A stretch of DNA of 38,035 bases from Oscillospiraceae bacterium (GTDB lineage Bacteria > Bacillota > Clostridia > Oscillospirales > Oscillospiraceae), in the NCBI GenBank assembly GCA_017437095.1, contig JAFSBW010000081.1, positions 1 through 38,035 on the forward strand. The letters are read 5' to 3'. The number at the start of each line of letters is the position of its first letter. Position 1 is the stretch's first letter. Positions 31,373 to 38,035 of this stretch are shown here, piece after piece. Made by a program: the position numbers and the translations under genes. Under the pieces are notes generated by a model. The model did no database searches, was not told the origin of the DNA, and saw nothing but the letters and a program-made list of their open reading frames with translations.

Positions 31373-32776
31373 TTATTTTTTCGCCGGGATCATGACCCGG
31401 TCTGCGTAAGCGCCGTCCGGGGATTTCAGAGAGAATATGTACACAGGCTGGTAGAAGCCCTTGGTGTCCACCTGGTAGGTTAGCTCGCAGGCTGTTACCG
31501 CAACCGCCTTGGGGCGGACATATTCAAAATAGCCTTCATCGTTAAAGCGGCCTGCTTTTAGTTGGCTCAGGGCCTGCTGCGGCGAAATGATCTTTACCTC
31601 TTCGTAGTAGGAATAGGCGCACAGCCGGTTTTCTACCACCTCTACCTTGCCGCTGTCTGCATATCTGGCCCGAAGCGTGCCGTCATACATCAAAGCGCCG
31701 TCTGTCTGGCGGTAAGCGGTAAAGCTGTGCCAGCCATCCCCCTCGTAGCTAAAAACCGCCTGCTCCGGGATATCCACCGGGTAAGCTTCCAATGCTTTTT
31801 CCACCGTCTGCCGGTCTGCTTGTGTCCAATTTGTTTTCTCCCAATGGGCGCCGGACATAAACTCATAGCTGCCGTCAAAGTAGTAAACCATAAGCACACC
31901 GCTGGGGCGCAGATGGTAATAGGCAAAATCCTGATAATAGCTGGTCATATCCACCGTTAGGCCCATATTTTGAGCCATTTCTTTTGCAAATTGGTCGCAC
32001 TGAGCTTTGCTGCGGGTCTGGGTCTTGTAAGCAGAAGCCCTATCCTCTGCCGCCGGCAGCTGGCACTCCAGCGACCAGGATACCCCTTTGGTATTGTTGG
32101 TATGGGTAGGCGCGTTGGGAAGATTTCCGTACTCCTGCAAATGATAACAAGCAAATATACCGCATATAGCCAAAACCGGCAGCAGCGCAGCAGCGCTGTT
32201 GAGCAGGCAGGGCTTTAATTTTGCGCCTTTTTCATTTTTCAGGGACAGGATCGCCATAATAAGGAAGAAACCCATTGCCGCGCCAAGGCTATTGGCAAAC
32301 AGATCGTCCACATCGCAGATGCCGCGGCTGATAGCCAGCTGCACAAGCTCGATGGCAAGGGAAGCAGCCACGCCAATGGGCACGGTTACATACCATTTTC
32401 TGCATTTCTTCCAAAGCAGCGGGAGCAAAGCGCCTAGCGGCACAAACAGAGCTACATTCAAAAGAACATTGGCCCAATTTTTTACAGAAAAGTTATTCCA
32501 GGCTTCCAGCCACGCCCGGAGGAAATGCAGATTGTATTCTCTGCGAAAGCCCCCTGTCCTGCGCAAAAGGGTTGCGGATACAAGGATAAATAAATACCCC
32601 GCCAGCAGCAGATACAGCGCGACCCTCCCCCAGGGGAATTTCTTTTCACCCTTATGCCTTTTTCTGAAAATAAGGTAGGCGCATGCGATTACTCCGGCGG
32701 CCAAAACCCCCGCAAGCGCCAGCAAGATCAGGATGCTGTTAAGTTCGTATAAAACATACTGTATAAATTCGCTCAT
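31373..32776 (-). CDS. VanZ-like membrane protein with extracytoplasmic C-terminal domain
   Basis: A 467-residue protein. Residues 1-185 hold five hydrophobic segments and VanZ motifs: NVLLNVALFVPLG, IELVQL and CDVDDLFANSLG. Another helix near 190-212 leads to a large outward domain (about 215-467) with beta-rich repeats, GDGWHSFTAYRQTDGALMYD and YVRPKAVAVTACELTYQVDT, not recognised but resembling YycH/PepSY-like envelope sensors. AAAGGAG precedes the ATG, 24 bases after the DUF4367 gene. As the third gene of an ECF sigma operon it may be a target or co-sensor of an envelope stress pathway. Confidence 0.82.
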   Translation of the reverse strand: MSEFIQYVLYELNSILILLALAGVLAAGVIACAYLIFRKRHKGEKKFPWGRVALYLLLAGYLFILVSATLLRRTGGFRREYNLHFLRAWLEAWNNFSVKNWANVLLNVALFVPLGALLPLLWKKCRKWYVTVPIGVAASLAIELVQLAISRGICDVDDLFANSLGAAMGFFLIMAILSLKNEKGAKLKPCLLNSAAALLPVLAICGIFACYHLQEYGNLPNAPTHTNNTKGVSWSLECQLPAAEDRASAYKTQTRSKAQCDQFAKEMAQNMGLTVDMTSYYQDFAYYHLRPSGVLMVYYFDGSYEFMSGAHWEKTNWTQADRQTVEKALEAYPVDIPEQAVFSYEGDGWHSFTAYRQTDGALMYDGTLRARYADSGKVEVVENRLCAYSYYEEVKIISPQQALSQLKAGRFNDEGYFEYVRPKAVAVTACELTYQVDTKGFYQPVYIFSLKSPDGAYADRVMIPAKK

Positions 32777-32800
32777 AGGTTTCTCCTTTTTATTTGCCGT

Positions 32801-33946
32801 TTAAGGGTTTTCCCGGATACTCTGGGCTACCTTCAGCAGTTCTTCCGGGGATACATCTTTGGAATACAGATGAAATACCCGGTCTTTTTCCGGATCTGCC
32901 CAGGCGGCGTGCCTATCCGTCATAAGGCCCAGCATCCCGTCCACCTGGATCTGCTTGTGAGGAACTTGCCCATTTGTTCTATGATAGTCGGGTATAAAAG
33001 CGGCGCTGGCTGTTTTGGCTTCGCTTCCGGCCCAGGCTCCGTTTGGCAGCTTATAGGTTTCGTATTCAAAATAGATCAGCTTATTTTCTTCCCTGTTCAC
33101 ATACCATTTGCGTACATAGGAATACCAGCTGCCTTCCATAAGGGGGTAGCCTGCCACCGCATATTCTTCAAAGCCCTCCGGTAGATACCCGGGGCTGAAA
33201 TCCCCCAGCTCCGCCAGCGCCTGCAAGGTCTTATCGCTATGGGTAGGCTTCAAAGGCGCGCCTTCGGCTGTGCTTTGCGCCATTGCCAGCAGATCCACAG
33301 TATCCTCCTCCGCCCGCAGCGCAAAGCCGTAGCCCTGCTTTTCATCGATCCATGCCAGGGTGCGCATACCGCCGCGCTGGTCATAAAGCACGCCTGGCAG
33401 GCCGTTTACCTTTACGCCGGTCTTTTGCTCAATGCCGTATATTTCTATGCTGGTGCCGGGATTTCCCACAATGAGCCAGTAGGTTATGCGATGCCCGGCT
33501 GCATTTTCGTAATAGATAACCCTTTCCTGCAGGGGCGCATCGTTAGACACAAAGGTCATCGTGTAGCCATCGGGAATCTGTTGGGGGTAGTAATTGGGCA
33601 ACGCGATAAACACATTGTGGACCTCATCAAAGGTGATCCGCTCGCCCTCATATGCGGTTGGGATGCTGCTGGTGGTTTCCGTGGCAGCTGTAGTGTTTTC
33701 CGGCCCGGACAGCTGCTCATCTCCATTGGATGGCATTTGCACGGTTATTTTCTCTGTACGCAAGGCGATCAGCCTGGTGATGGCGCTGCCCATAAGCAGC
33801 GCAGTTGCCGCCACGATGGCGGCGATCAGCAAGAGCTTCTTGCCCATAGGTTTTTTCGCCGGGGTCTGCTGCCCAAGGCCGCCCGCATCCAGCACATACT
33901 CCTCCGGCGTGTCCCCGATCAGCTCCAGCAGATCGTAAGTATTCAT
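32801..33946 (-). CDS. DUF4367-type anti-sigma factor candidate
   Basis: A 381-residue single-pass membrane protein. Residues 1-34 are cytosolic (YDLLELIGDTPEEYVLDAG), residues 35-58 form one helix (KKLLLIAAIVAATALLMGSAI), and the rest is outside. The C-terminal half has the DUF4367 pattern, including GYTMTFVSNDAPLQERVIYY, then EIYGIEQKTGVKVNGLPGVL and LAWIDEKQGYGFAL. Such proteins are regularly paired with ECF sigma factors and are thought to hold them inactive until an envelope signal arrives. Its ATG overlaps the sigma gene's stop (ATGA). Confidence 0.85.
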   Translation of the reverse strand: MNTYDLLELIGDTPEEYVLDAGGLGQQTPAKKPMGKKLLLIAAIVAATALLMGSAITRLIALRTEKITVQMPSNGDEQLSGPENTTAATETTSSIPTAYEGERITFDEVHNVFIALPNYYPQQIPDGYTMTFVSNDAPLQERVIYYENAAGHRITYWLIVGNPGTSIEIYGIEQKTGVKVNGLPGVLYDQRGGMRTLAWIDEKQGYGFALRAEEDTVDLLAMAQSTAEGAPLKPTHSDKTLQALAELGDFSPGYLPEGFEEYAVAGYPLMEGSWYSYVRKWYVNREENKLIYFEYETYKLPNGAWAGSEAKTASAAFIPDYHRTNGQVPHKQIQVDGMLGLMTDRHAAWADPEKDRVFHLYSKDVSPEELLKVAQSIRENP

Positions 33947-34500
33947 TTATAGCCCTCCTCTTCAAAGCGCAAGCGCAGCTTGATCCTGGTGCGCTGCAAA
34001 AGCATCTTTACCTTGCTCTGAGAGAAGCCGAATTTGGTGGCGATGGCTTCGATGGACTCCATATACCAGTACCGGCTCAAAAATACCCGCCGCTCTGCCG
34101 CCGGCAGCTCCTTAAGAAACCGGGTATAGGCCTTCATAAGCTCCTTGCGTTCATATTCCAGCTCTATGTTTTGAAGCCCCGCCACGCACTCCGACAGCTC
34201 CTCCAACGCAACCGCCACTTCGCCGCCGCCCCGCTTCGCCGCGGTACGCTGCCGCCAGCGGTCGATGGAGATGTGGCGCGTTAGCTTGCCCAAGAAGGCA
34301 GAAAGCACAGACGGCCGCCGGGGCGGGATGGCGTTCCAGGCCGCAAGATATGTATCGCTTACGCTTTCCTGGGCATCCTCCCGGTTGGAAAGGATATTGT
34401 AGGCAATGCTGTAGCAATAGGGGCCATACTTTTCTTCCGTAAGGCCAATGGCATCCTCGTTGCGCAGAAAATACAGCTCTACAATGGTTTTATCGTCCAT
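33943..34500 (-). CDS. ECF-type RNA polymerase sigma factor
   Basis: A 185-residue protein with sigma region 2 (EEKYGPYCYSIAYNILSNRE, DAQESVSDTYLAAWNAIPP, RHISIDRWRQ) and region 4 (LPAAERRVFLSRYWYMESIE and FGFSQSKVKMLLQRTRIKLR). AAGGAGG lies before the ATG at 34500; the longer in-frame version from 34548 would start upstream of this ribosome site and overlap the promoter, so it is rejected. The gene leads the sigma/anti-sigma/VanZ operon. The upstream TGTGACC...CGTGTA element suggests autoregulation. Confidence 0.92.
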   Translation of the reverse strand: MDDKTIVELYFLRNEDAIGLTEEKYGPYCYSIAYNILSNREDAQESVSDTYLAAWNAIPPRRPSVLSAFLGKLTRHISIDRWRQRTAAKRGGGEVAVALEELSECVAGLQNIELEYERKELMKAYTRFLKELPAAERRVFLSRYWYMESIEAIATKFGFSQSKVKMLLQRTRIKLRLRFEEEGYK

Positions 34501-34543
34501 GCTTAACACCTCCTTATGCATAAAATAGGGCCCTTCACTTATA

Positions 34544-34571
34544 TACACGGAAAAATTCGGATTTGGTCACA
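34544..34571 (-). promoter_or_regulatory. Candidate autoregulated ECF promoter
   Basis: Minus strand TGTGACC, 15-base spacer, CGTGTA, then GAAGGG and the sigma gene. It lacks a TTGACA/TATAAT pair at this position and resembles ECF-type promoters of clostridial sigma/anti-sigma operons. Confidence 0.55.
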
Positions 34572-34604
34572 GTTTTTTCTATATTATCATAGTTTTTTGA
34601 AAAA

Positions 34605-34645
34605 ACAAACCCCCGGCAGCTTGGATACTGCCGGGGGTGTTTGAA
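34605..34645 (-). terminator. Terminator of TetR/flavin-reductase/DUF1295 operon
   Basis: Stem ACCCCCGGCAG / CTGCCGGGGGT, loop CTTGGATA; on the minus strand followed by TTGTTTTTTC. Confidence 0.85.
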
Positions 34646-34668
34646 AAAAGGTGTATTTTCGGCTGCCC

Positions 34669-35472
34669 TTAAGCCACCAGCCACTTGTGCTTTTTCACGC
34701 TGTACAGCGGGATAAAGGGCAGCAGGATGGGTACGGTGGTTACATACTTTTGGTATTCAGGGTCGCTTCCGTAGTTTTTATCCTGGCGCAGCTCCAGGCG
34801 GCGGGCGCCGGAGAACATAACAAAGATAATGCCGATATAGCCAAGAGCGATCACGGCCCACTGGCCCCAGTGGCTTGCGCCGCCAATGGCGCTGATCACC
34901 ACGCCGGTCCAGAAGATCATCTCGCCCAGGTAGTTGGGGCAGCGCACCAGGCGGTACAGCCCGGTATCCACAAACCGCTTGGGGTTTTTCTTCTTGGCGG
35001 CGTTCTTCTGCAGGTCGGCCGCGGTTTCCAGCACCAGGCCCAGCAGCATGACCCCCGCGCCGATGTAAACCGCCGCATTGTCAGCGGCGGCGTTGTGCAG
35101 CCGGTAAAATACGCCGGATACCTGGGTAACATACAGCAGCGCACAGGTAACCCAAATGGCCACCTTTACGCCGAAAGGCACAGCGCTGCCCTCTTTGATC
35201 TCGCCCTTCATATTCTTCTTATAAGAGCTGCTTCCCAGCTCCCGGAAGGCCAGGTAACCGCCCAGGCGCAGGCCGTAGGCAATGAAGAGGGCGCAGCAAA
35301 GGATCGTACCCAAGGTCAGCTGCTTGCCGTAGAGCGCCAGCATCAAAATGCCCTCTCCGGCAATGGAGAAGCCGTAGCCCAGGGAAATAAACCAAACATA
35401 ATTCTTAAAACCAATGGCGCTGATGGCCATAGCGGCTGCAAACAGCCACAAAAATTCCATAGGAAATACCAT
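34669..35472 (-). CDS. DUF1295 (steroid 5-alpha-reductase-like) membrane protein
   Basis: A 267-residue protein with about seven membrane helices. The C-terminal signature RFVDTGLYRLVRCPNYLGEM followed by IFWTGVVISAIGG, and EYQKYVTTVPILLPFIPLYS, matches the DUF1295/isoprenylcysteine-methyltransferase-like superfamily that includes steroid 5-alpha-reductases. In bacteria it is assumed to be a membrane oxidoreductase or lipid-modifying enzyme; the substrate is unknown. AAGGAG precedes the ATG, 18 bases after the flavin-reductase-like gene. Placement next to a flavoprotein suggests reduction of a lipid or sterol-like compound; this is inference. Confidence 0.85.
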   Translation of the reverse strand: MVFPMEFLWLFAAAMAISAIGFKNYVWFISLGYGFSIAGEGILMLALYGKQLTLGTILCCALFIAYGLRLGGYLAFRELGSSSYKKNMKGEIKEGSAVPFGVKVAIWVTCALLYVTQVSGVFYRLHNAAADNAAVYIGAGVMLLGLVLETAADLQKNAAKKKNPKRFVDTGLYRLVRCPNYLGEMIFWTGVVISAIGGASHWGQWAVIALGYIGIIFVMFSGARRLELRQDKNYGSDPEYQKYVTTVPILLPFIPLYSVKKHKWLVA

Positions 35473-35490
35473 TTTCCAAACTCCTTACTA

Positions 35491-36402
35491 TTATTTCTTT
35501 TTCTCTTTTGCCCGCTTATCGTTGATGATCTGCATTTCCTTTGCCGTGATCAGCTGGCAATCGTTCTCCCTGGCCCATTCCACGCAGCCCTTAAGCACCA
35601 GGGGCAGGAACACCCGGGGAACATTCTGGATCATCTCCAAAGCATCGTCGGTAAACTTCACCTTGTCGTCAGCCCGGTCGGCGGCGTAGCGCACGGAATC
35701 GAGGCTCTGCTTGCGCATGGGCAGCAGCTCGGCACGCATGCGGGCCTTGCGGTGGAACCAGAAGTTCTTGCTGTCGCGGTAGCCGTAGTCCACCGGCAGG
35801 CTGGGAAAATCCTTGGCCCGAACGCCGTTGATGATGGCATCGGCGTATTTCTTCTTCATCAGGATCTTATCCACCTTCAAAATAAAGTGGGCGCCGAATT
35901 TGGAGGTAATGCCGTTGAAATCATGGTAGGGCGGCTCATAGCCGTTGAGCTGGCCGGGAGCATCGTCCTGGGCATTGTCCAGCTGGCGTACCCAAGTGCA
36001 TTCGATCACCTGGATGGCATCGGTCATTACCAGGGGGCGCTCCCCTTCTGCCTGACCTTTTTCCAGCTTGAATTTGCAGTTGGGCATTTTGTCCTCAGGC
36101 TTATCCCCGGGCCAGGAGAGCTTAACGCACTGGCTAAAGGTCTTAGGCTTATCGTCCACGAAATTCAGGGCGCATTTGCCGGTACGCAGGATGTTCTGGG
36201 CGGTGTTGGAGGAGTTGCGGCAGGAAAGGAGCATTGCGTAGTAGTCCTTGCCGGCTACATAGTAAGGCTGCACCAGGCTGTAAGGGCCCAGGTTGGTAGA
36301 GCCATCCTCACATAATGTGGAGATCACCACCGTAGGCATGGGAAAAAACAGAGAGGTTTGGTAGAAATTGTCTACCACGCGAAGGTTTTCAAAGCTGGAC
36401 AT
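35491..36402 (-). CDS. Flavin-reductase-like FMN-binding protein
   Basis: A 303-residue protein with an N-terminal split-barrel FMN fold: FPMPTVVISTLCEDGSTNLG, YSLVQPYYVAGKDYYAMLLS and NSSNTAQNILRTGKCALNFV match the flavin reductase/HpaC-like pattern (residues 20-105). An extra C-terminal region from about 200 (GYRDSKNFWFHRKA, LEMIQNVPRVFLPLVLKGC) is unlike ordinary 160-200-residue flavin reductases and resembles a proto-chlorophyllide-reductase-type helix (PxxVxxLVLxxCxxxA). It likely uses flavin to reduce a small molecule. AAGGAGG precedes the ATG. TetR lies upstream and DUF1295 downstream in one operon. Confidence 0.82.
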   Translation of the reverse strand: MSSFENLRVVDNFYQTSLFFPMPTVVISTLCEDGSTNLGPYSLVQPYYVAGKDYYAMLLSCRNSSNTAQNILRTGKCALNFVDDKPKTFSQCVKLSWPGDKPEDKMPNCKFKLEKGQAEGERPLVMTDAIQVIECTWVRQLDNAQDDAPGQLNGYEPPYHDFNGITSKFGAHFILKVDKILMKKKYADAIINGVRAKDFPSLPVDYGYRDSKNFWFHRKARMRAELLPMRKQSLDSVRYAADRADDKVKFTDDALEMIQNVPRVFLPLVLKGCVEWARENDCQLITAKEMQIINDKRAKEKKK

Positions 36403-36447
36403 GGTATTTTCCTCCTTTTCGATTAGAAGGGGCTTTCAGGAAAAGCC

Positions 36448-36954
36448 CTAAAAAAGTTTTTGCAGCATAGCGTAAAGGGTATCAAAGTCTGCGCCGGCCA
36501 TGGCCCAGGTGATCAGGTCTTCCGCAATAAAATCGGCAGCAAAATCGCTTTGGCAGAACTTGCGCAAAGGAAGGGCCAGCTGAGAGCGGAGCATACCGTG
36601 ATACCGGCCAAAGGCGCCGGCAAAGGCCGCCCGGGCAGCCCCGTCCGCAAAAAGCCCTTCATGCCGCCGGGTATAGGCCAGCAGTTGGTCAAAAATGCAG
36701 CGAGCTACCGCTTTGGGCGCTTGGGATTTATCGCTGGTGGCCTGGATAGCAGCCAGGCAGCTTTCCCAATCCCGGAGCATATAGCCAGCCAGCAGCGCAT
36801 CCTTGGAGGGGAAATAATTGTAAACCGTTCCCACCCCTACGCCGCAAGCCTTTGCAACAGAACGCATAGTCACAGCGCCATAGCCCAGCGCTTCCACCTG
36901 CCGCTGGGCTTCGCTAATGAGCTTATTTTTCAGATCCTTAATAATTTTCGGCAT
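36448..36954 (-). CDS. TetR-family repressor
   Basis: A 168-residue protein. The N-terminal helix-turn-helix is LISEAQRQVEALGYGAVTMR, VAKACGVGVGTVYNYFPSKD. The C-terminal ligand domain is helical (AVARCIFDQLLAYTRRHEGL) and ends with TWAMAGADFDTLYAMLQKLF. Longer in-frame versions lack a ribosome site; AAAGGAG before 36954 fixes the start. A perfect palindrome just downstream of the predicted transcription start suggests autorepression. It is the first gene of the operon with the flavin-reductase-like and DUF1295 genes, so it probably controls them in response to their substrate. Confidence 0.93.
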   Translation of the reverse strand: MPKIIKDLKNKLISEAQRQVEALGYGAVTMRSVAKACGVGVGTVYNYFPSKDALLAGYMLRDWESCLAAIQATSDKSQAPKAVARCIFDQLLAYTRRHEGLFADGAARAAFAGAFGRYHGMLRSQLALPLRKFCQSDFAADFIAEDLITWAMAGADFDTLYAMLQKLF

Positions 36955-36967
36955 AAAAGCTCCTTTG

Positions 36968-37017
36968 TGAACGCGTTCATATAAATAGATTATAGCCCTT
37001 TTTAACCACAATGTCAA
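36968..37017 (-). promoter_or_regulatory. TetR operon promoter and operator
   Basis: Minus strand TTGACA, 17-base spacer, TATAAT (36989-37017). Immediately after the start site lies TGAACGCGTTCA (36968-36979), a perfect 12-base palindrome in the style of TetR operators, between promoter and ribosome site. Confidence 0.8.
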
Positions 37018-37107
37018 GGCGGCCCTTTCAATAACCCCAGCCGCACCGCAGCAGCAAAAGCGTCCATTCGCGCTGCATTTCGATATGTGCAAGCCCGACC
37101 ATGGGCC

Positions 37108-37142
37108 AAAAAGAAGCACCCCAAATGGGGTACTTCTTTTTT
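37108..37142. terminator. Hairpin with T-runs, probable terminator
   Basis: Arms AAGAAGCACCCC and GGGGTACTTCTT (one mismatch) with A/T runs on both sides. No gene ends nearby on either strand; it may insulate the TetR promoter from the hairpin array and tRNA. Confidence 0.55.
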
Positions 37143-37219
37143 GGCATATACTACGCTTTTTGATGCAATGCAACACTCCAGCGATTCTCGTTGCATTCGT
37201 TAAATTACTAAATAGTATA

Positions 37220-37393
37220 GTGAAATATTCGGCTTTGCCGAATGTGAAATAATGGCCTTTGGTCATTGTGAGATTTTCTACTTTCGCAGAAAGTGAAATT
37301 AAATTCGCCCACATTTGCGAAGCAAATATTTCACTGCAAAGCAATTTCACTCCGCGTTAGCGGAATTTCACTTGCCTGCAAGGCAAATTTAGC
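37220..37393. repeat. Array of seven hairpins with complementary GTGAAAT/ATTTCAC spacers
   Basis: Four GTGAAAT-type spacers (37220, 37244, 37268 as GTGAGAT, 37293) alternate with hairpins ATTCGGC/GCCGAAT, AATGGCC/GGTCATT and TTTCT/AGAAA. After a central hairpin ATTTGC/GCAAAT (37313-37327), four ATTTCAC-type spacers (37328, 37344, 37365, and 37387 as ATTTAGC) alternate with TGC/GCA, TCCGC/GCGGA and TTGCCT/AGGCAA. Left and right spacers are reverse complements in nested order, so they can pair as a trunk with a hairpin on each side at every junction. No reading frame fits. It abuts a terminator and tRNA-Leu. Confidence 0.85.
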
Positions 37394-37395
37394 TG

Positions 37396-37427
37396 AAAAA
37401 CTCCGATGCAAAAGCATCGGAGTTTTT
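37396..37427. terminator. Terminator of tRNA-Leu
   Basis: Perfect 14-bp stem AAAAACTCCGATGC / GCATCGGAGTTTTT, loop AAAA. It lies just after the tRNA on the minus strand and just after the hairpin array on the plus strand, and could serve both. Confidence 0.92.
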
Positions 37428-37429
37428 CT

Positions 37430-37515
37430 TGGTGCCGGTGACCGGACTCGAACCGGTACGCTGTCGCCAGCGGTGGATTTTGAGTCCACTACGTCTACCA
37501 TTCCATCACACCGGC
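37430..37515 (-). tRNA. tRNA-Leu (anticodon CAA)
   Basis: On the minus strand a full cloverleaf is visible: acceptor GCCGGTG / CACCGGC, D-arm with TGGAATGGTAGACG, anticodon stem GTGGA / TCCAC with loop CTCAAAA (anticodon CAA, reads UUG), long class II variable arm CGCTGGCGACAGCG, T-arm ACCGG-TTCGAGT-CCGGT, discriminator A and an encoded CCA. Confidence 0.97.
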
Positions 37516-37717
37516 AGGTGTGTATTAACAAATATTAAAGCATATAGGCTGTGTAGAATAAGGTGGCCGCTTCGCGGCGTTATATCGCCGCCGTTTGCGG
37601 TGCCCGGCGAATGTCCTCGGCGCAAAGGCCTTCGTCCCTCGCCGACCGCGGCACTTGCTGCGCCCTCGCTTCATCCGCCACCGGCGGCGCTCGGGCTCGC
37701 AACAGTGGATCTTTCGG

Positions 37718-37747
37718 CCACTACGTCTACCATTCCATCACACCGGC
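37718..37747 (-). pseudogene. 5' fragment of a second tRNA-Leu, disrupted
   Basis: Thirty bases are identical to the 5' end of the intact tRNA-Leu, from the acceptor strand through the D-arm to the anticodon stem. Then the sequence diverges: the anticodon loop is replaced by CCGAAAG, ATCCAC of the stem survives, and the T-arm and acceptor 3' strand are missing. GC-rich palindromic DNA (about 37556-37690), for example GCCGCTTCGCGGC, fills the gap to the intact tRNA. A good promoter lies just upstream of the fragment. Confidence 0.75.
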
Positions 37748-37761
37748 TTATCTACCGCAAT

Positions 37762-37790
37762 AGTATACACCATTATGGAAAAAATAGCAA
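37762..37790 (-). promoter_or_regulatory. Promoter facing the tRNA-Leu fragment and tRNA-Leu
   Basis: Minus strand TTGCTA, 17-base spacer, TATACT, about 14 bases before the tRNA 5' fragment. It could drive both the fragment and the intact tRNA 230 bases downstream. Confidence 0.6.
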
Positions 37791-37818
37791 GGATTATTTT
37801 TTAAGCAGGGGCGGCAAT

Positions 37819-37844
37819 GGGACGGCACACAGGCCGTCCCCTAC
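37819..37844. repeat. Dispersed palindrome GGGACGGC-ACACAG-GCCGTCCC
   Basis: Same design as the hairpin at 28481-28502 (G-rich stem, six-base loop of ACAyAG type, followed by CTAC). It indicates a family of small repeats. It lies between the tRNA promoter and the IS3-family element; 37845-37903 shows nothing recognisable. Confidence 0.5.
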
Positions 37845-37903
37845 AAGCGCAGAGTTTTGCCCTATAGCATCATAAAAGCACATCCCCCAGGGGCGTGATA
37901 TAG

Positions 37904-37958
37904 TCCCCTTAGAGTAGACACTCGAAATAACAAAAATTTCGAGACTACACTAAGGGGA
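37904..37958 (+). repeat. Terminal inverted repeat region of IS3-family element
   Basis: TCCCCTTAGAGTAGACACTC and its near reverse complement GAGACTACACTAAGGGGA flank a CGAAAT...ATTTCG core, forming a long hairpin just before the transposase OrfA start. It probably contains the left end of the insertion sequence and its promoter. Confidence 0.6.
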
Positions 37959-37965
37959 TTATTTT

Positions 37966-38035
37966 ATGTCAAAAAAGAGAAAGAAGTATTGTGCAGAATT
38001 CAAACTGCTGGCGGTGCAAGAGTACCTTGCAGGAA
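37966..38035 (+). CDS. IS3-family transposase OrfA, 5' part, runs off the window
   Basis: AAGGGG precedes an ATG opening MSKKRKKYCAEFKLLAVQEY and continuing to the window edge. The KKYxxEFKLxxVQEYLxG start is typical of the helix-turn-helix OrfA of IS3-family (IS150-like) elements, which joins OrfB by programmed frameshift. Only 23 codons are inside the window, so integrity of the element cannot be judged. Confidence 0.85.
   Translation, partial: MSKKRKKYCAEFKLLAVQEYLAG

Noticed and set aside
34501-34548. Longer N-terminus for the ECF sigma factor
   Set aside because: It would begin upstream of the strong AAGGAGG and overlap the likely promoter; the extra residues do not fit sigma region 2.
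36426-36449. Terminator between TetR and flavin-reductase-like gene
   Set aside because: A short GGGCTTTTCCTGAAAGCCC hairpin exists but no T-run follows on the minus strand, and the gap is only 45 bases.
37220-37393. CRISPR array
   Set aside because: Repeats are only 7 bases, reverse orientation midway, and the intervening segments are hairpins, not spacers.

Overview
The window looks like chromosomal DNA of an anaerobic, low-to-mid GC Bacillota, most likely a gut Clostridia of the Oscillospiraceae/Ruminococcaceae type. This rests on strong GGAGG-type ribosome sites, TTGACA/TATAAT promoters, an oxygen-sensitive class III ribonucleotide reductase, the meso-diaminopimelate dehydrogenase route to lysine, a lysine riboswitch, an ECF sigma/DUF4367 pair and many small dispersed palindromes. 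No species is claimed.

Layout. 1-4 kb: a dispersed repeat, a DUF937 protein, a membrane protein with a C-terminal Cys/His cluster, a two-gene XRE operon and a HIT-family protein. 3.6-7.1 kb: YolD-like/Y-family DNA polymerase operon, a relic reading frame and PRPP synthetase. 7.3-10.7 kb: nrdD, a separate 52-residue glycyl-radical-domain gene, and nrdG, read leftward from a promoter with two NrdR boxes. 10.8-14.8 kb: dapA-ddh-lysA-vanZ under a lysine riboswitch. 15-18.7 kb: a candidate structured RNA, a YdcF-like protein, an M42 peptidase, a small membrane protein and a PAP2 phosphatase. 18.9-23.8 kb: a very large J-domain/TPR protein and HscC-type Hsp70. 23.8-28.4 kb: an XRE regulator divergent from a leader peptide, an attenuator-like hairpin and a heterodimeric ABC exporter. 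28.4-31.4 kb: a MITE-like element, a PatB/MalY C-S lyase and an AT-richer island with an XRE protein carrying 18 G-x-x-S-x repeats and gene relics. 31.4-34.6 kb: ECF sigma, DUF4367 anti-sigma candidate and a VanZ-like protein. 34.7-37.0 kb: TetR, flavin-reductase-like and DUF1295 genes. 37.2-38.0 kb: a tree-like hairpin array, tRNA-Leu(CAA), a broken tRNA copy and the left end of an IS3-family element.

How genes work together. NrdD, the detached glycyl radical domain and NrdG would form one anaerobic dNTP-making system controlled by NrdR. DapA, Ddh and LysA make lysine and cell-wall diaminopimelate under lysine feedback. The J-domain/TPR protein and HscC form a dedicated chaperone pair. The leader peptide and hairpin look like a drug- or stress-sensing switch for the exporter.

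Most notable: (1) NrdD with its glycyl radical domain on a separate gene; (2) a small transposon-like element that splits the nrdG terminator and is flanked by two copies of that terminator hairpin, with a second copy of the element abutting the DUF937 terminator; (3) an array of seven hairpins whose spacers are themselves complementary and can fold into a tree; (4) the leader-peptide attenuator before the exporter; (5) an unassigned structured RNA near 15.2 kb. All assignments were made by eye; no database search was run.
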